A stretch of 64,000 bases of DNA from Primulina eburnea (GCF_022965805.1 NC_133108.1:42788051-42852050); one strand, 5' to 3'; counted from the stretch's first letter, positions 24,679 through 42,503 are shown. Numbers and translations: made by a program. Notes: generated from the letters alone by a model not told the origin.

Positions 24679-24897
24679 ACATGAATAAAAGATAATAATT
24701 ATTAATGCATACAATATTTGATATTTCACCATGCATTTGATCAAATCTAACAACATGTGTATGTAATAATAATAACATAAATATTATTTGTCAACACTTC
24801 GGACACAAATTTTAATAACATGAAATTCCAAAACATAGATAAAGATAACGAATTGTTGCTAAGATAAAATGTTTTTTAAGCAAACCCAAATTTACTC

Positions 24898-25125
24898 AAG
24901 GTAAATATTTGTGTGAGACGGTCTCACGGGTCACATTTTGTGAGACGGATCTTTAACGAGAATAAAAAGATTTCATCAATAAAATTATATAATTGTTAAA
25001 AAAATAAAGTTGTGTACCGAATCTATATCTATCATAAAAAAATATTTTTAATATAAAAAATATATATATATTTTGAATTCATGTTGGCTCTCACGAATCA
25101 ATTCTTGCGCGAGAGTTTTTGCTAT
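24898..25125 (+). repeat. Diverged copy of the GTGAGACGGTCTCAC MITE family
   Basis: Begins ttgtgtgagacggtctcacg, then gtgagacggatcttta as in the copies at 37459-38504. The middle is AT-rich and decayed. The far end (ctctcacgaatcaattcttg) is only weakly recognisable, so the right boundary is approximate. It lies about 250 bp upstream of the SRPK start codon. Confidence 0.55.
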
Positions 25126-25267
25126 AAATAAATCTTGATACAAAAACAAGAACAGTTCACTTTTTACTCAAATTATGAAAATAAACCCTAATTTTACTCC
25201 TCTGCAACAGTAAAAGTGTAGAACGCGCTGCAAGTATTCTCAAGATCTCGGTCTCCAACCTACTTAA

Positions 25268-29578
<4,311 letters not shown>

Positions 29579-31212
29579 AATATTTTCGGGTATTGTCTCT
29601 CATTTGCTTTCAATAGAAGCCGGTTTCTTCTTTCTTGAAGCTTACGTAAGCTTCCATTTGCTCTTTACAAATGATCATGCTGAGGATGCTGCTGTTCTCG
29701 ATTCTTTTGACATTGAATTCTAGCTGGAGCATGGAGACTGGGATAATATTTTATCATTACTTGTTACTAAATTTGACGTACAATTCTAGAGCACGAGTAT
29801 AAATGTGACATTGTCATTCTTGAAAAGATCGACTTGTATATCTCTATACAATATTCTTTTCTTCATCTGTTTGTACCAGAGCTTGACATTTTTATGATGG
29901 AAAACATGGATTCGCAGTCGAACCTTGATTACCATCTACTCTTTAACATTCGTATGTTTTCTTTGTACTGTGTTGGCCCGGTTGTCCGTCAATGATATAA
30001 TTAAAGGTTTGGAGCAGCAAATGAGCCAAATAAAAACAAATGCGACTCATCTTTTAACATTCGGCCTTAAACTTGGATTGTTTGGTTGAGGACGATTTCA
30101 AGCTAAAAAAATGAACCTTTTTGGCTGGAGCATGGCTTTAACTTGTAACCGAGCAAGATTTTAACCTGGGTTTCTGCTTTAGACTGATGAATGAAATGCC
30201 ACTACGGCTCGTATCGATTTTACTTTTCAAACAGGTGGCTAATAAAAGTTCTGGTATATAGTATATATAACTGAAAAAAATGTCCTAGTAATGCAATATG
30301 CCCACAATTAAGGATATTTTGTTCTTTACTTAGGTCAACTATTTAATTAAGAAAATAACATCTTTAGCTTAAATCAAATTGACACTCCTATTTTGTTGGA
30401 CCCTAAATTGTTTGCTCAGAACCAAGATGAGATTGCTGTCATGCAAAACTCCTCCATAGTGTTAATTCTTTTGATTATACAAACAAATCTGTACAAACCA
30501 CACTAATTTAGCCATCACCACGAACCAGACAAAATAAAGTTCAAATATCTGACTTCACTCTCCAAACAAGTCGAATCACTCTCTAGTAACACCATTAATA
30601 TAGGTGAAAAATTAGATGGAAATATGACAAATGCTCCCCTCCATGTAACATGACGTATTTGAAGCTTGGTGCAAGTTATAAAACCCTTACGACTGGCACG
30701 ATTATGTTGCAGACGATGCTTGTGAATTTGGCTGCAATCTGCTGATTGATTTCATGCCTTGTACAGCAGAAATCAACTTCATGCAAAGATTTAATGATAC
30801 GGTTTCTCCTCATTCTGTCTCTGATCCAGTAACGGTGACCCAGCTTCCTAGAAATGTTTTCGTTTGAGTCCCAGAATGAAAAATATATAAAAAACGATCA
30901 AACATCGTAGGAATGAATCAAATGAAAATGTACTATAAGCAGTAGAAAAAGCGTAAAGATCCATGTAGGTTAACGAGAAGTAGGAAATCATATATAATGA
31001 TTTTCGATAAACTTCCATAACTTATTATTTTTCGCAACGAAAGGGATGTGAATCAATTGCTATAAAATTAGGACGATCTCGGTGTACAAGTCATGTACTG
31101 AAGATTAAAACAGTGTCTTCCGAGATTAAAAATTGATTAATAAAAGTCATGAATATCATAAGTAGCTTAAGCTTGTTCAATGCAGTAATTACTTACGGAT
31201 TGCTGTGTTTGC
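29579..31212. other. Tail-to-tail intergenic region between SRPK and MGT10
   Basis: Contains the 3' UTRs of two converging genes. The only coding-like stretch is a minus-strand frame from about 30863 down to a TAA at 30676, about 62 codons with many Arg and aromatic residues (RYWIRDRMRRNR). I could not assign it to a family or attach it to MGT10, whose normal C-terminus ends at 31213. The rest shows no gene. Confidence 0.45.
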
Positions 31213-34200
31213 TCATAAAATTTTTCTTTTTTTGAGATACGAGTACACGAGGAAAAATCCAATCACAGCACCCACAAATATTCCACCTGTCGTTAACCAA
31301 AAAGCAAACTGCACGTAGAGAAAATTAATCAAATGAAATTGTAAAAACTTGCATGTTTACCAAATGGCTTTTAAATGGCATAGAAAACGAAGAGAGGCAC
31401 ACCACATGTTCTTCAAGATACGACCTCAAGTTCATGCCAAATATACCTGCCAAGTTGTTATCAACGTTAGAATGAGCTCCAAAAACTCAACAAATAGGAA
31501 AATCTACATGAAAAATTATGTCATGTTATGACATAGACGATAAATCGAAGCATTTCAACAGATTTCTTTATTATAGAAGCACATAAGTGAATATTTACAA
31601 GTTATGATGAATAAACTTTCTTATACTCCCTGTTCATTTTGCCTAATGAAATAGCATTTCTGACTTTATAAAGGATTAAATGGTGATAAATATATTGTAG
31701 AAGTTAATGGTTAACACCAATTAGACAACAAAAATTTTAGCAGGCTTCAGTGATGCCATGTTTCTTCTGTCTGGAGAGCAATGATTTTAATTTTTAAAGT
31801 TGTATGAATATCTATGGAAAGAAATCTTGAAACGTTTTTCCATTGCGTTTTCATGCATTTGAAATCTTAATTTCACTTTATTGAATACAAACAGTTTCTG
31901 GATTACTTAAAAAACATGGAGTGGGAAATAAGCTTGACGAGCTCTCCCTACTAGAAGGCTAGTACTTCATGTTTGGCCTATTCCTCTTGGGCTTATGGCC
32001 TAAAGTTTGTGCTCTCATTGATAATCGACACAACAAAAGAAATGCCTCGAGAAAGGTCTATCATTGAGTCAGTATCGATAATGTGGCTCTTGTTTATATT
32101 AGGTTGGATTAGAATTCATGTTGCTTCATACTGATAGGTAAATGAAAGCTGTCAAGAGTCTCAGTTTCTCAAGGGGTAAGCAATGTTGTAATCCAAAGTT
32201 GGCTCCATAAGCAATTGGACAGTGTGACTAATAGGCTTGAAAGCTATTCCGGTTAGTTTTCTGGGTTCATGTTTTCCTCATTTGTTGTATTCACCTAATA
32301 AATACAATAATAGAGTCTAAAAAAGTGGCAAGAAAGCTAATTGCCAAAAAATTAATCTTCTCTTTATTTTTCTGGAGGTTGTAGCTCCTCGAATCACCCC
32401 TGTCAAATTACATATTTAAGGTACTAACACAATGGCGTGTAGCTAGAGATGGCCAGTGTTAAAGAAAAATAGTTAGTTACTCTCGTTTCAACATAACCAA
32501 ATTACCTGCAATTAGGGCACCAATCGCAACACAAAATGTCCCAACCTGAAGAAGAAGTTCCACTCTACTGACCTCAAGCCTCCGAGAGCTGATGACGGAA
32601 AATGATGTCTTTTAGCTACTCAATGATTAGTGAACTGGAAAAAAATATCCAAACGTTCCTCTAATTTTCTTTGCTTAAAATCTAACAGCAGCACGTGATT
32701 AATTTTCTCAAGGAAACTGCCTTGAAACATGCCCATTCAATCATGTTTTAAAACTCATAGGCATCAAAAATAAAAGATTTAAAACCTCTGGCTTTATTAG
32801 TCTTGATGGAAAAAATTCTTTAACAACGAGCTGTTGACACAGAGAAAATATATTTGATAATAAAGTAAGCAAAAACATTCAAGTTGTTAATTTGGTGGTA
32901 TATATGTTAGATATCTGCCAAAAGGGAGATTGTTGGAATCCTGTGTTAGGAATTATAATCACATCTAGTACCATTTCTAACAAGTGGTATCCAAAATAGC
33001 TTCATAATCCATATTTCACAAGGTAGAAACATTACCGTGGGATTAACATGGTAGAAACACTATCAAGATTACAATACAAACAATAATTCCAAAAGCCAAA
33101 TCACACTCCAAAATGAAAATCCTTGATGCAGCTAAAAGAGCATGTTCAAACACACAGCACCTTTGCAGACTAATGAAAAAGGAATGGTTAGAAAGTAACA
33201 AACCTAAGGTTCACAGCAATTGAATCTTCCATTTCCTTTGCTGAATCAAGAAGCCGTTCTGCTTGACCATGACATGATTCACATCTGCCATTACATGAAA
33301 TGAAACATAGACCGACTACGTTAAAAGTAAGTAAAAATACACATGAATAGGGGCAGAAAAATTTCCCAATGGGATAATTTACTGATGTAGGTAAATTCTG
33401 ATGCAGCCAATATGCTATGAAATTTAACATTCAAAGAGAATAAACTGGCAGCTTGATATATTTCATGGAAATTCAATGTTTCATTTCCACCATGTTATAA
33501 TGATAACACTTTGATAAGCATAAGCCTTTTGTTTATAACAAATTCTGGAAGAAAGGGGTGGGGCAGGTATCTCAGACAAACTCAGGGATGGAGCTACTGT
33601 TGCTTCATCCAGAGTTTCAGGTAAAGTACATAGCAGGAATTCAAAGCAATAATCCTTGTAGATATAAGGATTCCAATCGATTAGATATGATGATTTGTAT
33701 TGAATTGAAAGTATGTGACACAACTACCTTTGGAGATAATTTTCTAGAAGCATTTCAATTTCTTCCTCCTCTTCTGTGAAAAACATATTATTAGCCAGAA
33801 TGAGACACATATATCATAAAGAACACACGATTTCAAAATGTGATTCACCTCCATATTGAATCAATATTTTAATGACTCACCCTCAGCTATCTCCTTTTCA
33901 GATGGAACTGCACATTCGATCTCATCATTTTTCTTTAGAGTGCAGTTTCTTCCAAGAACACAAATACGCCGTATTTCATGAGTGTCTTCAAGGATGTCAA
34001 GCAGCATTTGTTTAAGAGCTCCAGCCCTTGACCCCAGTTCAACCTTTTATAAAAAAGTTACAAGAATACATATAGGTAGCTGCATTATCATTAGGGGGTA
34101 TCAGAATGTCTGCATACAGATGAGGGAGGAAGCATACCAATGTCTGCTTGCTAGTCCGAAGTTCCTCCAATATGATCCCAGTTAACCGGTTGGGAAGAAC

Positions 34201-37200
34201 CTCAAGTAAAGCTTGGACCTGCAACAAGAGTAAACCAAGCTTGAATCTCTTTTATAATACATAGGTGTGTTGCATAAGCAATAGCTTTTCATATATTTTG
34301 CTTATTTAGAATTTGGTCATATTAGGGTGAAAGGCAGCTTAACAGATATAACTTTAATTGATGATTCTCTTCAAATTTCTACACTAGAAACTAGATAGCG
34401 CATACTACAAACATGAGAATCTACTAAGAAAATGTGTTCTGAATGCAAAGCCGCCTACAAAGGTTTGAGAGGGATTCTTTTTCTAGAAATGTCCATTCAT
34501 TGTTTCAAGAAACACGTTGGATTCATTCAGAAAACAACTCCTTTCCTCAATTTTATGATCTATTTATCTTTACCTATTTTATCTTACAAAAGAATGTGCA
34601 GCATAAATAAAATACTTAGCAATATTTCTGAGGAGACCAACTGAACCTCACAGAACACCTTTCTACTCAATTATTACAATCACAAAATTATTGAGAACAC
34701 CAGAATGAACATGGAGCAGAGGAACAGAAAAACATATACTCACTATGTTCTCATACTCACACTTGGTTCTAAATCCATTAATCTCCGCTCCAGGCGTTGT
34801 ATTCGAGAATGTAGCGCTGCCTCAACCACCTGAAATGTTAGATTATTCGCCTGTTGAACTATTTATACAACCAAATACTTCAAGGCCTACTTTTATGGGA
34901 AAAATGGCAGTCAAGAAGCAGTAGAAAACTTTGGTAGTAACATATCAAAATAACTCACGAAAAACAAGTTATTCTGAATACTGAACTGTGATACAAAGAT
35001 GGAAGAACAAAAATAATTAGCTGCTTTACTATAATAGTGAAAAGATTCATGAAATACCAACCTCAAGCACAAATGGCATCGAGGGCCCTCCATTTACATT
35101 CTTAGGATTTAAGCGGGGCAACAGTGCGTCAATAAAAGCCTTTCCCCCTTTACTAAGAGAAACAATAACTAAATATTAATCTATTGCGACCATGTGATGA
35201 ACACATGTAGGAAAAAAATCTTCACAAATAGTGAGGGATACTTACCGGTTATAATTAAATATATAAACACGTTCTTGCATCGCAATCGCCCGCAAAGATC
35301 CCAAATTAAGTAAAATTGCATACTCCCGTACCTTGGATGAGGTTCACAAAATAAAAATATATCAGTATCTAAGAAAACATGCAGCGAAAATTTCAGATAA
35401 GTCTTCTACGTTTCTCTCATGGTTTAACTAACACGAAATTCTTGTCGATATTGTCGATAGGATAAGCATCAACACTTCAGTTTGTGATACAGAAATCTCA
35501 TAATTAAAATTCTTCAGAAGCAAGTCATCAGTTGAATTTTCATTTTATAGAATCTGAAGGCGAACAGAAAGATTGCCACAATAGAAAACAGTCTTGGAGA
35601 TTTTGAAATATCCTAAAACACACATGTACATCCATCTGACTGTCTGAGAATGAATGACGAACACGAATTAAATTGTACTTTAAATCCAACAGTAGTTGGT
35701 AGTGATTCAATGTTTCTACCAGCAATGAAGGCATTGAGTTGGTCAACCACAATGATGGATCCACACTCCTAATATCTCGAGGTCGGAGACCTGTCAGCAA
35801 TGCCATAGAGAAGAAACCAAAATATATTAACAAGAGAAACACAAGTTAAAAACACAAGTTGAATAGAAAAACACCAGTTCAATAGATATTGCATTAGCCA
35901 GTTTAAAAAATGACCATGAGTCTTGAAATGAACTGGTAAAGAAAACGTCTTCAAGTGAAAATATTAACAGAGTTTTACAGGTTTTGATTTGTATATCTTA
36001 TAAACAAGCACCATAACTGCAAAGTTGTTACCATCCCATCCCCAAGAATGAACACCTGATACCTGGGACTCCACATCAATACATCTTAGTTTGCACACGT
36101 CGGCGTATAGCCATTACTTGGTTAGAAAACAATAAATCATCTAACTTAAAGCTGACACCTCGATGTTCTCAGCTGGTAGTACATAACAAATAGCCGAAGA
36201 CCAGATCTGCTGAGCTAATACGGCTCAACATAGCTGAGGACCTAACTTCCCTAGTTAATAGTAGAGAGCATATGAATATTAAGTCCAACCCAAGCTGTGG
36301 TGCTAGTACAACAATTCGGCAGACGCTTGTTATTTCTTGCTCCTAAAAAGTTCGGTGAATGTGAGTCCGGTAAACCCAGGGAATATCCCTCAGAATCCAA
36401 GGGAATTCAGATATATCACAGAGCCCAAGTAAGGAAGAGAAGGGAGGGAACATTAGATTCAGGATAACACAGCTAAACATCTGAAATGATATTTGGGAAG
36501 ATCATATCATATCCCTCGAGGAAAATATAAATCTTTCACTCCTGCCACGAAACAAAGGCTTCACTTCATGTCTGTAAGTAGACCAGGAATGCTATAGGTA
36601 AATCACTCGATCACCATTCACAGGAAAAGTTCAGTGTTAGGAGTTAAGTTGCGTCATATATACGTATCAAGTTTACTCACCACTCGATTTTAACAAGTTT
36701 CTTCTATTAATTTTCCTTGTAGATACTATCCCATTAGACCTCACTTCCACAACCTGTTTATAGATATAAAAAAAAAAAAAAAAATCATCCTACGTATATA
36801 ATACAATTAAATAGGCTCATATAAAGTTAAAACGATCAAAACTCTTGCCATAGCTAACAGAAACAAAATCAAGAAAAGGACCTCATAAATAGGATCCCGA
36901 ATTCCAAGGGAGAGGGAGGAGTCCCCGGCGTTCACAATCCTCTGCGAACCAACAGCGCCATTGGAGAATTCCTTATCAATCACCTCCGCAATAGGGACGT
37001 CCTCATCATCCCCATCTCTGCTCACAATTTCCCCCGCGCCTTCCTCCTCCGCAAAGCACCTGATATGGTTCCGGGGAACCCAGCTCCTCTCCAACACCAG
37101 CAATTTTCTAGAAATTAACTCGTACTTACATCTCGAAAATGAAATTCCGCCTGGAAAGATCACAGGAAACTGAGCGAAATGAAGGGGCAAATTTATGTAA

Positions 37201-37232
37201 TTCGGAGAAGAGAAAGGAAGTGAAGCCGCCAT
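31213..37232 (-). CDS. MGT10: Chloroplast-type MRS2/CorA magnesium transporter (MGT10/MRS2-11)
   Basis: A CorA-superfamily Mg2+ channel. The Arabidopsis orthologue (MGT10/MRS2-11, At5g22830) is in the chloroplast envelope. Exons 5' to 3': 37232-36882, 36753-36681, 35790-35720, 35331-35246, 35152-35062, 34829-34761, 34218-34138, 34043-33881, 33773-33728, 33284-33204, 32588-32506, 31446-31403, 31308-31213; 444 aa. The first 60 or so residues are Ser-rich and poor in acidic residues, as a plastid transit peptide. Then come the conserved GLRPRDIRSVDPS, the helical VQALLEVLPNRLTG, and the CESCHGQAERLLDSA region. The pore motif G402-M403-N404 ends TM1 (about 385-404). TM2 is about 414-438 (FAFWLTTGGIFVGAVIGFF). 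All MRS2 hallmarks are present. The gene faces SRPK tail-to-tail, as I recall for the Arabidopsis neighbours. Confidence 0.94.
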
Positions 37233-37458
37233 TGAATTCACATCGATTCAGATACTGCATTGGAGAATGATTCTCGGAAATGAGTGGCTGTCCATGGTTT
37301 GTAAGTGGCTTGTGGATGTGGGCCTTCCCGCTCAATAAATATACATATTTAATTGGAAATTAGTTGAGAAAAAATATGAAACTAGTGGGGTTATTTTATA
37401 TATAATAAAATAGAAAAAAGAAAAAATTAGGGGAGGATATATTTTTTTGGGCAAAAAC

Positions 37459-37626
37459 TTGTGTGAGATGGTCTCACGTGTCGTATTTGTGAGACGGATC
37501 TTTTATTTGGGTCATCCATGAAAAAGAATTATTTTTTATGCTAAGAATATTACTTTTTATTGTGAATATGGGTAGGATTGACCCGTCTCACAGATTAAGA
37601 TCCGTGAGACGGTCTCACATGAGAGT
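37459..37626 (+). repeat. Palindromic-ended MITE, cluster copy 1
   Basis: About 168 bp. Starts ttgtgtgagatggtctcac and ends gtgagacggtctcacatgag. Both ends are self-palindromic (GTGAGACGGTCTCAC type). Internal gacggatc and gacccgtctcac are inverted partners. The core holds tatttgggtcatccatgaa and aagaatattactttttat. No coding capacity. Confidence 0.75.
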
Positions 37627-37649
37627 CACTCATTTTTTTGAAGACAACA

Positions 37650-37815
37650 ATTTGTGTGAGATGGTCTCATGGTTCGTATTTTGTGAGACGGATTTTTTAT
37701 TTGGGTCATTCATGAAAAATATTACTTTTTATGCTAAGAATATTACTTTTTATTGTGAATATCAGTATGGTTGACCCGTCTCACAGATAAAGATTTGTGA
37801 GACCGTATCACAAGA
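37650..37815 (+). repeat. Palindromic-ended MITE, cluster copy 2
   Basis: Direct-orientation copy immediately after copy 1, with the same internal order (gagacggat, tatttgggtcattcatgaa, gacccgtctcac). The right end (gagaccgtatcac) is more mutated. The spacing of about 190 bp between starts gives a local tandem arrangement. Confidence 0.72.
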
Positions 37816-37904
37816 AACATACTCTTTTTTTGAAAGGTAGGGGAGGATATTTTTCACTTGGGAAAAATATTTTTAAAAAATGTTTTGCCAAAAACGTCAT
37901 TTGA

Positions 37905-38060
37905 TATTATATCACAAAAACTAATGAGACATAATTACTAATCTGTTTCGTGAAACGGATTTTTATCTAATTTGATTCATAAAAAAATATTTTTTTATGC
38001 AAAAATATTAATTTTGAGTTTAAATATACATCAACTCGACCTTTCTCACAAAAATATATA
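37905..38060 (+). repeat. Strongly decayed member of the same MITE cluster
   Basis: Only fragments match: gtgaaacggatttttat, the attcataaaaaaatattttt block, and tcgacctttctcac near the end. Order and spacing agree with copies 1 and 2, but the termini are mostly lost. Confidence 0.4.
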
Positions 38061-38326
38061 TGTAATAGCGTTTTAAAAAAAATTATTGATGCTATATTGT
38101 TTTATAAATAGATAGACAGTTTTCCGAGTATGTTTCATAAATTAGCCCCTCTTTAGAACTTAAGTTTAGTTATTGATATGGATTTTACCTGATAGCACAA
38201 TTTAAAAAGATATATGAATTTTAACCAAATTCATATATTTTTATTACACATATTCATTATATGATTGAAGTGGTATTTTAAACATATAACTACTGCACAT
38301 AAAAAATTTATAATTTCTCGTGCCAA

Positions 38327-38504
38327 GAGTGAATCTTATGTGAGACCGTTTCACGGATAATAATATGTGAGACGGGTCAACCCTACCCATATTCACAATA
38401 AAAAATAATACTCTTAGCATAAAAGGTAATACTTTTTCATGGGTGACCCAAATAAGAGATCCGTCTCACAAATACGACCCGTGAGACCGTCTCACACAAG
38501 TTTT
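38327..38504 (-). repeat. Palindromic-ended MITE, inverted cluster copy
   Basis: Minus-strand orientation relative to copies 1 and 2: gagaccgtttcac at the left, gtgagacgggtcaaccctac, atgggtgacccaaataag, and gtgagaccgtctcacacaag at the right. With copies 1 and 2 it could form a long imperfect hairpin if transcribed. It ends about 370 bp from the PDAT stop codon. Confidence 0.75.
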
Positions 38505-38872
38505 TGTCGTACCAGGACTTAGGTTCTCGTATCTTGAATTTTATTTCTATGGTTAAACTAATCCTTGAACTATTTAAGCTTTTTTTCGTTATTCACATTC
38601 GATTATCGTTTCAAAATTATCTATAAAATACAACGGAATAAGAATTTATGGAATTTCATAAAATAGATCAAAAAAGTTTATTCCATTTTATTACAGGATT
38701 TGAGACTATTATTGCACTACCAATTAGAATTACACTCGATTATTAGAAAGTGAGTCACCTCATCAACTCTTACCAAGAATGTATTCATGTCCCTTAGCTA
38801 AACAGAAATTTCAAGTTATTCAGATTCCTCTAGCAAATGTTAGATTCCTCAACTTCTCTGTCAACATCCGAA

Positions 38873-41800
38873 TCAAACCCGAATATTTATCGTCTCGGAC
38901 ATTTTCATGATATCAGAGTAGATCCTATCCCCTCCCAGCTCCACACCGGACGCCCCGGCTGCCACACGGAGTACGTCCTCGATCAAGGCAACGTTTCCCA
39001 TGATGTCAACATGTGCACCGCTCTCTACACCCCTCCCCTCGAGTAAGTTGGCGGGTGCTTTATGCTTGTACTCTCTCAAGTAAGTAGCTATGCCGGAGGG
39101 GTTGAATCGTGTCTTTCCTCGCCACAATTTGGCACACGTGAAACCGGAACTCAAAACAGGTACAGTGCTGTCTCCATCCACGAAGTAGACTCCGCCTTTC
39201 AAGCAACCATTGTGGCCTCCATCGGCGGAGCTGTCGATTTGGAGAGGGATGCTTCGACATCTGCTCGAGGGCGAGAGCTTGTAGACATAGGATCTCTCTG
39301 TTGGAATTCCTACTCCATAGAGACAGTAAATCTCCATATCCGGAGCATTGGGCAATCTGGAAGTGGAGTTTCAAATTCTGTGTCATTTTAAAAGTAATGC
39401 TCAAAAGCCCTGTCTCAAAGGTTAGTTATTCTTGTACTGTCAAGATTCACTATTTTGCTCGCTTATAATTCTCCCCTCGCTCATTGACACACATTGAATT
39501 TTATTGCATAAAGAATTTAATAGCAAATACGCTTGTGGAATCGATAACTTACTTGGTCTCAAGTGGATTTGACCAGTACTTGTAATGGCCATACTTCGGA
39601 TCATCAAGATCATCAGCTATGCCGTGTGAGAAGTGAGCTTCGGCCCGTTTCATCATCTTCGGAGCAATGGCACGGAGCAGATCCAACAAAGTTTTTGCAG
39701 TATATACTTTGTTTTCCGAGATTTGGTAGACATTTTCGCGGCTTACTTCATCGTATTCGGTCCATACTTCCCCACACGAAGCTGCATTGGATTGTGGGGA
39801 CGTATCATTCGGCAACGACACTTGTTTCTATATGTTTGTTGTTGAGCCGGTGAACAAAAGAAAAGAGTTCAAACATTAAATTTCTATTCTGACTACTGAA
39901 ATTACTGGAAACATGTCACACACGCAATCTATAAAAAGAGGGATCTACATTTTTGGATACCTGAGAGCCAATGGTAATGAGCTCTGACGAATGTAACTCT
40001 GATGCTGACTTTCCAAAAGAGATTATCCTTCCATAGTTTGTCGACTCCGATACTTGAAAAATGTTCTGCCCATCGGTGTTGTTTCCTTTTGTTTCAAATT
40101 GTGCTGGATGCCTTTTCTTTGCTGAATCACAAACGTAGTCTTCTTCAGGAGACCAATCCATGTTACCCCATATAGTTTCTCCTCCTTTCGGTAACAAAGA
40201 AATTATCGAATCCCATGTTCGAGATACGCGCATGACATGCTCTAGAGTTTGAAAGCCGAGGATTTTAGAATCTAAGAGACCAGGAGCCATAGCTCTGCAA
40301 GAACAAAATCCAAAGTTTTTGCCCCCGTAAATTTTTATGCAACTTCTTAACAATGAAACTTTACTTTGTCTTACCTTATAAGGGCGACGTCCTTGCTCTC
40401 GGCAGACAATATACTACCGACAGTTTTTGGAACCCCAAGAAACGCTGGGCCGATATTCATTATCGCTTTTATGTGCTTGGAACACCAATCAGGGCCACCC
40501 CCGCCTCCCATAGGGGCAGGGGCTTCGACCCATTTCATGAAGTGGAGAAAATAGATTACACCCATTGAATGAGGCACCACCACCACTTTCTTCTTGCCGT
40601 TTGTTACATGCATAAGCTCGATTTTGCTCTTCAATCGACTAAGCGTTTGGTCCCTCGTCTGCTCATCCAATTATCATAGTATTTAGAGGAAATTCGTCAC
40701 ATTAAAAGATCCATCAACTGATCAAAGAACAGTTCAATTTCAATGCATGAAGGGAGTTCCATTTTTTACATTTTAAGTTGACAAAAAAGGAATTTTGGGA
40801 CATTAAATATTAGTCCCATGTTTGCATTAAATGCTCAATAATTCAATCATCTGAATTGAAGACCTACAAGGAATAATCGCAAGTAACATTAATTTCCATG
40901 TGTAATTTGTAAATGACATCTAAAAAAGAACCAAGACTCAAACATTTGAAACTAATCCTACGACATTAGCATAGTACCTCCGTATTTTGAAAAGATAGTC
41001 TCCAATCATAAGCTGCCATATACAAATTTTTTCCCTCATAGCCAAGATGCGCCAAGTTCTTGATCAGAACCGCCCAAACAAAGTACCCCGGAGCGAAATA
41101 GTCGGCCGCAACAAGCCCCGGCACAGATCGAACCCGAATGCCTGGTGGATCAAGCCCTGTTTCATTGTCCAAAGATAAATGCTCCAACCAACACATAGGC
41201 CTACAAATTCCATCAAGAAATGCAATGCACACATATCAAATCACAAAACAAACCCAAATAAAGTTTATTTGTGACTATCAAATTTAGGCATTCCGACTAA
41301 ATATACAAAAATCTTCCAAACTCCAATATATTATTGTATGACATTTGGTTAGGATAATCATTGAAGAACTAAAATGGAAAGTTCGGTTTTAAACCACAAA
41401 AATTCCCATAATTATAATTTTAGTAACTCATGTCAAATGTCTGAATTTGGACATTTTGATGGAAAATAGAAAGATCTGGTAAAAATAAAAGAAATTCAAA
41501 ATGTCACATCACGTTATTACTAAAATGAAATATTTATTTCCCAAACATGAAAATAAAATCACATCTTGAATCTCAAACCTCTTCAAAATTTCTGTAAAGC
41601 TGCCGCCCCACAGCCGCCTGCGAAAGAGGCCATCCGAGCACGGCCTACCTTCCCAAAGCTCGAGGCCGCCGGTGACAATTCCCGGGACCAAAACCACAGG
41701 ATGAAGCGCGGCGGTGCCGCCGCTTCTCAGCCTCACCCCCGGTGCTTCCGGGACCTTAAGCCCCGGCAAATTTGCAGGCAAACAATTGTACAGGAACAGT

Positions 41801-42006
41801 AACAGCCACCAAGTAGTACACAAGTATCCAATACTCCAGAAACAGGAATCTATACACCTCCATTGCTTGTGAGGTCTCTTCTGCTTATTCCTTTTCAATT
41901 TCTCTTCCTTCACATCGGTATTATCAATTTTCGTTTTCTCATTATCCGAAGACAATTTCACAGGTTCCAGAAAAATGAGCTTCCGCCACCGAATATTTGA
42001 AGCCAT
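38873..42006 (-). CDS. PDAT: Phospholipid:diacylglycerol acyltransferase (PDAT, possibly PDAT2-type)
   Basis: PDAT moves an acyl group from a phospholipid to diacylglycerol, making triacylglycerol at the ER. Exons 5' to 3': 42006-41579, 41200-40978, 40658-40375, 40294-39961, 39827-39553, 39356-38873; 675 aa, close to the known 671-aa Arabidopsis PDAT1. Order: basic N-terminus (KRNKQKRPHK), TM about 57-73 (WSIGYLCTTWWLLLFLY), then the LCAT-like domain with HPVVLVPGIVTGGLELWEG and the lid region PMCWLEHLSLDNETG. Nucleophile Ser248 lies in PHSMG, and by my count Asp577 (DGDSTVPVLS) and His630 (SGAHVDIMG) complete the triad. The basic ER-type N-terminus is expected. The PDAT1/PDAT2 assignment is uncertain; synteny points to PDAT2. 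Confidence 0.94.
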
Positions 42007-42503
42007 CGCCTCAAAATCAAGATTCTACACTTTCACTACAAATTGTTCAAAACCCATCAATGAGCAAAACAGAATGGCTTGGGCCTTGTCTACTGAAAAA
42101 AAAACATTATTTCAGATGATTATTGAATAAAAGGAAAAAAAAAATAAACCCAGATAGGAACTTGCTAGAAAGGGTAAACAAATGAACAAAAAGAGCTCCA
42201 TAAAAAGAGAAAATCATTGGGAAAAAACAACCAAGAAATCGGGCTTTTCTTTTAACAAATTATTCGGGCTATGGAGGGTGGCAGGGAACGCAAAACCACG
42301 TGGAGAAGAAGAAGAGATGGAGGTGCCAGTTGACGCACCACGAAACAAACAGATGGGAAATTGGTAGATTATGAGATTAATCTACGAGAGAGATTTAGCA
42401 TGTTAGTGTTAGAAGATTACATGGTTTTCGCAAGAGGGTTTTTAACTTATTCAAGGTGACGTACGAACTGAAGATGATGCCTAGGCGAAATGGGCACACA
42501 CCT

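Noticed and set aside
37459..38504. Could the regularly repeated motif be a CRISPR array?
   Set aside because: Plant DNA, units over 160 bp with palindromic ends, and one inverted copy. This is a MITE cluster.
41566..41802. Plus-strand frame opposite PDAT exon 1
   Set aside because: Antisense shadow of a GC-rich conserved PDAT exon.
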